NCBI GenBank assembly: GCA_009760855.2
Contig: WPIO01000036.1
Location: 3,618,501 to 3,632,500 of the forward strand
Source of the DNA: Cristatella mucedo
Lineage: Eukaryota; Bryozoa; Phylactolaemata; Cristatellidae
Length of the DNA: 14,000 nucleotides
Reading direction: 5' to 3'
Both the position numbers and the translations under genes were made by a program. The stretch's first letter is position 1, and each line of letters starts with the position of its first letter. The notes under the pieces are model-generated. The model was not told the origin of the DNA. It saw only the letters and a program-made list of their open reading frames with translations, and did no database searches. Shown here in pieces: positions 1-14,000 of this stretch.

Positions 1-588
1 TGGCAGAGAGACAATGGAATGCTCCCTCCCACATTGCTATAGAGAAGCATCTTCACTCGATGGGAAAGGTTCAGATGTGTGGAGCACGTGGGGGTTCCGC
101 ATGCTTTACATGACAACAGCAAAAATCAACGAGCCACAATCTCCGCTGGTTTCCTTGCTCGTTACCGCTCAACTCATAGACACAAGCAACGATTTCTTTA
201 CCGAATCGTTACTGGCGACTAAAAATGGTGCCTGTACATTAATATGAAGCAGCGCAAGGAATGGCTGAGCACTCAAGGAATGGTGATCAAGCGAAACCGA
301 GTGCTAAACAAGATCTTCATCCGTGTATAACGATGTTGTGCATATGGTGGGACTGGCAAGGGATTATCCATTACGAATTGCTTGAACGGAACCAAACGAT
401 CAACGCGGATCTCTTATGTTCAACAGATGCAATGACTCAACAAGGCTATTCATGTGAAAAGACCTAATCGGCAGCATGGAATTCTTTAAACGGCGGGAAC
501 TTGGCTGCCAACTCAAGATTTAGCTCCTGTGCAAAGCCGCACTCTAAATAGCACAGCTTATTGAGAAGCAGGTAAATGCACGCACGAG

Positions 589-590
<2 letters not shown>
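1..590. other. Unannotated flanking sequence
   Basis: Two short plus-strand frames (14-247, 261-467) have no recognisable domain, no splice-linked neighbour and ordinary composition. I see nothing else in this stretch. Confidence 0.5.

Positions 591-648
<58 letters not shown>
591..648. repeat. (CA)29 microsatellite
   Basis: Twenty-nine uninterrupted CA units, flanked by further CACA/CACG-rich sequence up to about 700. Confidence 0.97.
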
Positions 649-649
<1 letters not shown>

Positions 650-795
650 GCATGTGCGCACACGCGAATGCCTAACCGCGCCCACTAGCGAACACACACA
701 CAGCATAGGTATAGCTGCACCAGTGCCTATCAGCTCTCAGCTACTGGTTGGTTAGGATATTCCCTCTGATCGTGTTCTAAGGCTGATACACACAC

Positions 796-924
796 GTGTA
801 TATATTCTCCCTTTCCCCCTCTCTCTATCTTGCTCTATTTATCTACCTCTCTTCTCTCCCTCTGTCTATATATATATTTATTTTATTTACTTACATATCC
901 ATCTCTCTCCCCTCCCTCTCTCTC

Positions 925-996
<72 letters not shown>
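796..996. repeat. Pyrimidine-rich block running into (TA)n/(CA)n
   Basis: CT-rich sequence with TATATA interruptions at about 805-925, then alternating (TA)n, (CA)n, (TA)n at 925-996, including about 17 TA units at 957-990. Overlapping frames translate to Ser/Leu/Tyr/Ile repeat strings and have no coding value. Confidence 0.9.
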
Positions 997-997
<1 letters not shown>

Positions 998-2839
998 CCG
1001 TCTATCTCTCCCTCTTGCTCATCCTCCTTTTCTCACTTTTTTCTCGGTCGGTTCAGTAGGTAACCTTGCACCTGAGCGGGCACGACACGACGGGCAGCAG
1101 CCTGCTTCGACACAATGGCTGCCCACACCTCGGCGTTTGCCGGCGCTCGAGGTAGGCTTCTGCCGGCACCGGCTAACGCGGCCGAGGTCTTGTGGGCAGA
1201 GCTCAATGATTGCACCTCTGTGCGACACTCGAGGTGTGAGCTCCTCCAGCGCGACCTCCAACATGCACTCCTCCAGCGAGGAGGCTCTGAGCTTTGCTGG
1301 TGAGAGCGACAACACTTGAATCCCACTTGGAACCGATTTAAAGAAAACAAGATCTGGTCTCAAGTGCACAGGCGACAGGCTGAGACCAAGGACGCGATGA
1401 GAGGAGGGTACAGCTCAATGAGAGAAGAGTTAAGTGATTCAAGGAAGGCAGCATCGTGACCGATCATGAAATCTAATACAGCGCCACTCCGCTGCCATTC
1501 GCAAAATGGAGTAGAGAAAATTGGCATTAACAACGATAAATCATCAAAATTGCCATCACTAGCCGGGCTCGAACCCTAAATGATTCGGGTCCAAAAGCGA
1601 CAATAACAGTCGGCAGCCAGCCGGCTGCATCCTGTTAACTGGGAAGTCAACTGAGAGTAAGAACTGATCATTCCAACGTACAGCCGAATCGCATGTTCCT
1701 TGCTAACAAACTGTGATAACTTCGACGGACAGGAATGCTAGGTCCTGCAGTGCAGTCTGAAGGCACCGGTGGACAGGAGTGCTACCGCAGACCGGGCAGT
1801 GCACGAAGCAACAGCCACCGTGGCTGCTGCAACCTCTGTGCATGGCCAGACGAGGTACCCGGCTGGGCTGGGCAGCTCATGACTAGGGGGGCAGGCATGC
1901 TTTATTTAATTAGCACAGTACTGATACCATCTAAATGCCTATTTCGGTCGGCTCGGAGGACGATCGTGCTGCCGAATAGCGATCGCTCACTATTGCTCCC
2001 AACCTCATCGCCCTCACGTCCCTTTGCTCTTCTGTACCCTTACTGCAGCCTCGCATCCACTGACTCAGTTGCAACGATGAAAATGGGTCACCGCTGACAC
2101 GCCGACACGGCAGCTACGTGGCCCTTTCTGTCTCTCAGAGACGACCACGACAGGCTGGCTAGAAAACAATTCGAAGTCGTGGCATTTCTGGCCCAACGCC
2201 AGTAAAATCGTATGTCGACCCTCTGCCACTGAACCAGTCAGGCATGTCTCCCTTGGTAATCACGCAGATGGCTTTCGCCTCGGCTACAAATTCAGCACGA
2301 TGCAAACTCGGTCGATCAAACGCTCACCTGCAACCAGCAGCACAGTAACAGTACCATGCTGAAGGTCAGCCACATCTACCAAATGTGACCCCGGAGGAGG
2401 GATTTCAGATGCCATACACTAGGCAGCCTCTATCTAGTGGCTATGAAAGCCGGACGAATAATTCGACCCTTGTCAATACGTACACGAAACAAAAGCACCT
2501 CGGCTTTGTAAGCTGTCAAAGCAATGCTATTATGCATCACCAACTTTTAGAAATCTCAAAGGCAGGTGTAGTATGTGCAGAAATTGCATTGCCAGCTCTT
2601 CGTGATTTTTTAGAATATTACTTATTGCAGAATGTCGTATTACTGCATTTTACCAAGCACATCACGGTTTCTATGATCATTAGTCCACCAACTTGGACTT
2701 AATTAAATTAATACTGAAAACCCCTGCTCAGTCACCATCTAATGTAGGCATACGTTCCTTATGAAATACAGAATATCGAATGTACATATCGTATTTAAAT
2801 GTTTGTAGCATATATGCATGTATACCTGTGTCTCACTGG

Positions 2840-2841
<2 letters not shown>
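997..2841. other. Gene-free flanking region
   Basis: No coding sequence is recognisable. The frames at 1735-2097 and 2385-2702 (plus) are short and unsupported by any motif I know. 2480-2720 is clearly more AT-rich than its surroundings. The only structured item is the SINE-like box B near 1565-1576. Confidence 0.6.
1555..1660 (-). mobile_element. Possible degenerate tRNA-like SINE fragment
   Basis: The minus strand carries GGGTTCGAGCCC (1576-1565), a good pol III box B/T-loop match, followed by GGCTAGTGATGGC. A weak box A-like stretch (CAGTTAACAGGATGCAGCC) lies about 60-70 nt upstream. The T-arm stem does not pair properly, so this is not a functional tRNA gene. Sequence outside the boxes differs from the copy at 6750-6920, so it would be another family. 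Confidence 0.3.
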
Positions 2842-2882
<41 letters not shown>

Positions 2883-2931
2883 CACACAAGCACACACGTG
2901 TATGTGGGCGTATGCATGTATATACATACAT

Positions 2932-2962
<31 letters not shown>

Positions 2963-3053
2963 CATAGCATAAATATGTAAAGGATATATATAAATGTATT
3001 TACATCCATAACTGGATACATACACATAATAGGATTACATATAACTGTAAATG

Positions 3054-3084
<31 letters not shown>

Positions 3085-3090
3085 CTGTGT
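2842..3090. repeat. Compound microsatellite cluster (GC/CA, TACA/TA, GT)
   Basis: GCGC runs into (CA)n at about 2842-2897, then TACA and TA units at 2920-2962, AT-rich sequence, then (GT)n at about 3058-3090. The CA and GT arms are complementary in sense and could pair across about 160 nt. Frames here are repeat-encoded and were dismissed. Confidence 0.9.
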
Positions 3091-3140
3091 GTCCTCTCGG
3101 TCCCATCTCTCCTGTGTCCTCTCGGTCCCATCTCTCCTGT
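3091..3140. repeat. 25-bp tandem duplication
   Basis: Two exact adjacent copies (3091-3115 and 3116-3140) of a 25-bp unit beginning GTCCTCTCGGTCCCATCTC. They abut the (GT)n tract and are followed by a decayed third start (ATCCTGTACTCTG). Confidence 0.95.
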
Positions 3141-3933
3141 ATCCTGTACTCTGCCTTCCCTGACTTCCTCTTCTCTGCCCCACCTCTGTCTTTACTCTCC
3201 AGTCGGTCACGAGTAGCCAGATACAAGTCATTGCAACGCTAGGCCATGATTTGCTACGGTTCACCTCGTGCTGACAGACTACTACAATTAAATGAATCAG
3301 CAGGCAGGCCGACGCTAGATGTGAGTATTTCGTTTCGGCACGTCATCCATCCATGCCGATCCGGGTGTGGCGGTCGCACATCTAGTTGTACGATCTATCA
3401 CTCCGCTACTGAGTCGGCTGGGGACCGATTGAGCTGCAAGAGGAATGAATGCTGCCGTCTAGAGGTCGCAGTACAGCAGCTAGTGCTGCTGAATAACAAC
3501 AGCCGATGAGCTGCACACATAATAAAGTGCCACGGATCGCAGCCGCTGCTGCTGCTGTGCTGATGCTGCCTCTCGGGGCCACAGCAGCTGCCACTGGCAG
3601 CACTCAGACGTCACAAACAAAGCATGCAGAGCTGACGGGATGCAGCAACAGCTGCTACTGCTCAGCTTAACAATGCCTCTCGAACGGTCAACCTTGTCAA
3701 CCTGCGGCTGTGCTTTTTTGAATGTGGCCTTGAACCAAATTTCGTGTTTCGAGCAGCCGCCCCACCCAAAAACGGTTCTGCTGGCCCGGCTAGACCAGTG
3801 GCTGGCCACCGAATCCCGGCTTCCGGCCGGCCCCACCTGTCTGCCTGCCGGAAGGCCGGACGAGACAGAAGCCGGTAGATGCTGCCACGCGACACGACAG
3901 GCCAGGCCCCGAACGCGATTATCCGTGAGTGCT

Positions 3934-3939
3934 TTTATT
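3934..3939 (-). promoter_or_regulatory. Candidate polyadenylation signal AATAAA
   Basis: The minus strand reads TAATAAAAGC here, about 1.35 kb after the HIPK stop, and it is the first exact AATAAA I found in that direction. The downstream GU-rich element is not obvious, so cleavage could also occur at a variant hexamer elsewhere. Confidence 0.35.
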
Positions 3940-5292
3940 ACAGTACAGATATGATAATAGCCCAGAACGAGCGCGCAGGCTCTCTCTCTGGGGACGCAGC
4001 AGCAGCAGCATGAGGAGGAGGACGAGGGTGCCCTGCGAGTGCAAGGACGCGGGCGCTTACGCCATTCGATCAACTGGCGGTCGACGAACGTTGCACCCAT
4101 CGTCGGCCGAGCGGAGCCGTATGTCCAAGCGACCGCCTTTCGCGGCCAGCGCAAGCAGCGGGCACCAGCCGACGACGAACGTACGCCAGGTGCACGCGAC
4201 CTGCAAGCGGCATCGGCCGCTCGCCAGGAGCACAGAGTGGGGGGGTGGTGATGAGGTGGTGGGGTGGACGCCGGAGGGCGCCGGTCAGCAATGCCGGCGT
4301 CACATGCAAGGTGCAACGAATTTGGTCGGTCCTGTCTAGTAAATATGTCCAGGAAAGACGACTGTCTATAAATTATAAGAGAATCTGCTCGTAAAGGGAA
4401 AAACGCCCCGGGGGGCCCTCTCTCCCCCCCCCCCTTCAAACTGGCACGGCATGCACTCAAAAGCAGACGGCGCTCAGAACGATGCTGGCGTCGTGCGACG
4501 GCGATCGCGAGATGCCCTCAGCTCGAAAACAAGAGGAAAGAAACAGGTGGGGGGCACCCGAGAAAAGAGAGGTGGGTGCCGACTCGAGGAGCCACGCCCT
4601 CTTCACAGCAGCCGAAGCAGCAGCTGCAGCCAGCAAGGTTTCGCAGCCGAAACCACGGCGGCGGCAACAAGCACGAGGAGCCGGCAAAGGGGCGAGCAGG
4701 CGGGCGAGCGGCGGGAAATGACAAAGGCGCACAAAGGCGCCGCCGGGCCCTGCCGGCAGCCAGGCCAGCTGCCGAGAGACAAAGGAGCTGCTAGCTGCTG
4801 AGTACAATAGAGTACGATAAACCTCGGCCTCGAACGCTGTGGCGTGCCGACGCCCCGACCCCGGCCCCCGGCCGCAAGTCGCCGGCTGCACGCATCGTCA
4901 GCGACAGATTATCCCCATCTCAGCTTGAGCCAACCGCGCAGCAGACTGGCTGGCAGCGGCCACGCCACGACGACCGACGGTCGCCGAAAAGAAAAACGGA
5001 TACGTCGAGATAAATACGGGATGTGTACGCACGCGCGCTCGCGTGAACACAAAGGTCCCCGGATTGCACAAAACATCCTGGAAAAAGAGCCAGGGTGAAA
5101 GCAGCGCTGGCGCGCCGAGCAGCGCCCATCCTCGCCGGCCGTCATACAGCAGAATGCCCAGCTCGATTGACGCGGCGTGCAGCAGACAACGACGACTATC
5201 TATCGTGGCACGCACGCGAGTCCATTTTTGCCGTGCGAGTGACGTGCCGAGCACGGTTGACGCGTCAGCTGGCCGGCGGAGGCCAGCTCACA
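3940..5292 (-). other. Probable HIPK 3' UTR
   Basis: This is the minus-strand sequence directly after the TAG stop at 5295-5293, down to the first AATAAA met in that direction (3939-3934). It is GC-rich with CAG/CTG triplet clusters (4605-4640) and a C11 run at 4424-4434 on the plus strand. No further HIPK-like coding sequence was seen. The extent rests only on position and on the poly(A) signal hexamer. Confidence 0.45.
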
Positions 5293-13229
<7,937 letters not shown>

Positions 13230-14000
13230 CTACAGAAATAAAAACCTGCACGCTTGCGACTGCGACTGGCTCGTGCGCACGTGACTAGCTCGTGGTGCGC
13301 AACGCCAGCCGGCTACCCGGTGGGTCAACGTAACCTGCAATAGCAGGCTGGACGGAAGCACGCCTAGGGCGGGTCAAGAAGAGCAAGGGGGGAGAGGCTG
13401 CAGTCCCAAATCTCGCGCGCACGCCCCCTAAGAAGACCCGAAGGCATGCCTGGGGCAAAGCCCTTTAGCGCACCCAGGGGGAAAGCCAAGCTCTAAGCCA
13501 GGACCCCGCGGCACGTGTGTCGTAGGGGTGGGTGCCGGACAAGTGACGTGTGAGCACGTGACTTTACCCTCCCCTCTGCTTTCTGCCTGCATGGGCAGCC
13601 AAGTTTCATAGTGCAGCGCGGCCCCCTTGCGAGTGACACCCTGCCTGGGATCGAAAGTTTGGCTTGACCGAAATGGAAAGGAAATTAATATATAAAAAAT
13701 ATAAATAAAGCAAAAGCACTTACATACTTATGTGGAAAAGGAAGAGTGTCGACTGTTTGGCGACATCACGTGACACGTGTCAGGACGCAGCAAATGCTGC
13801 CCGCAATATGTTCAGCGTTAGCACAGGCAAACCTTCCCCCTCCACCCTAGCGACGTGTAGCCCGCGAGCACGTCAGGGGCACAAGAGCAGACGAGCCGTG
13901 CTTGGCAGCAGCAGCAGCAGCCTGACCCCCTCTGATCAGAAGTGCAGGCCCGGTGGGCCGTCCGATGCTGCCTCGCATGCTGCCACCGCAGTCGCGCTCT
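13230..14000 (-). other. Upstream HIPK intron, continuing past the window edge
   Basis: This is the sequence before the E1 acceptor. The exon expected to precede E1 was not found, so it probably lies beyond 14000. It contains an AT-rich patch (13682-13710), a (CAG)5-type run near 13907-13921 and five CACGTG hexamers between 13278 and 13779. Confidence 0.6.

Noticed and set aside
591-648. Direct repeats considered as a CRISPR or telomere-like array
   Set aside because: It is a plain CA dinucleotide microsatellite with no spacers; the other repeat blocks are also simple sequence.
1565-1576. Possible tRNA gene (GGTTCGA-type T-loop on the minus strand)
   Set aside because: The T-arm stem does not pair and no acceptor stem or anticodon arm can be built; it is a SINE-like remnant at best.
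2385-2702. 105-codon plus-strand frame in an AT-rich patch
   Set aside because: It reads like normal protein composition but I recognise no family, and there are no neighbouring exons; evidence is insufficient to call it a gene.
2739-3264. Several overlapping His/Thr/Val/Tyr-rich frames
   Set aside because: They are translations of CA/GT/TA repeats in both directions.

Overview
The window is eukaryotic and metazoan. It has interrupted coding sequence with consensus splice sites, abundant di- and tetranucleotide microsatellites, tRNA-like SINE remnants and long non-coding stretches. I see no bacterial operon, rRNA, tRNA gene or CRISPR array. The one gene I can support lies on the minus strand: the 3' part of a homeodomain-interacting protein kinase (HIPK) gene. 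Its kinase-domain text (for example VERADRKEFVDLLKR, RRITPDEAL and VKASFDAMEITRR) looks closer to what I remember of invertebrate (protostome, fly-like) Hipk than to vertebrate HIPK1-4. The species cannot be named from the sequence.

Gene model (minus strand, read from high to low coordinates): E1 13229-13143, E2 11409-11219, E3 10830-10448, E4 9893-9835, E5 9686-9355, E6 9275-8898, E7 6600-6163, E8 5887-5293 (TAG stop at 5295-5293). All seven introns are GT-AG, and the phases agree at every junction (0, 2, 1, 0, 2, 2, 2). The joined coding length is 2463 nt, which gives 820 residues plus a stop. E1, E2 and the start of E3 encode the end of the kinase domain. The rest is a long low-complexity Ala/Gly/Ser/Gln/Pro tail containing a SUMO-interaction-like motif in E6 and an AAAAAAAHL segment in E8 like the one near the vertebrate HIPK2 C-terminus. 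The N-terminus and most of the kinase domain lie beyond position 14000.

Region by region: 1-2841 is gene-free flanking DNA with a (CA)29 tract, a pyrimidine/TA/CA block and a degenerate SINE-like box B. 2842-3140 is a microsatellite cluster ending in a 25-bp tandem duplication. 3141-5292 holds the probable HIPK 3' UTR (candidate poly(A) signal at 3939-3934) and a long unexplained minus-strand open frame. 5293-13229 is the HIPK 3' half. 13230-14000 is the upstream intron, with a local cluster of CACGTG E-boxes.

The points most worth a second look are two perfect 22-23 bp inverted repeats with CAG/CTG cores in two different HIPK introns, the SUMO-interaction motif sitting on a frame-neutral exon with several in-phase acceptors, the large E7 that I cannot align to known HIPKs, and the 326-codon open frame in the 3' UTR region. 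I do not see a convincing wholly new biological system.
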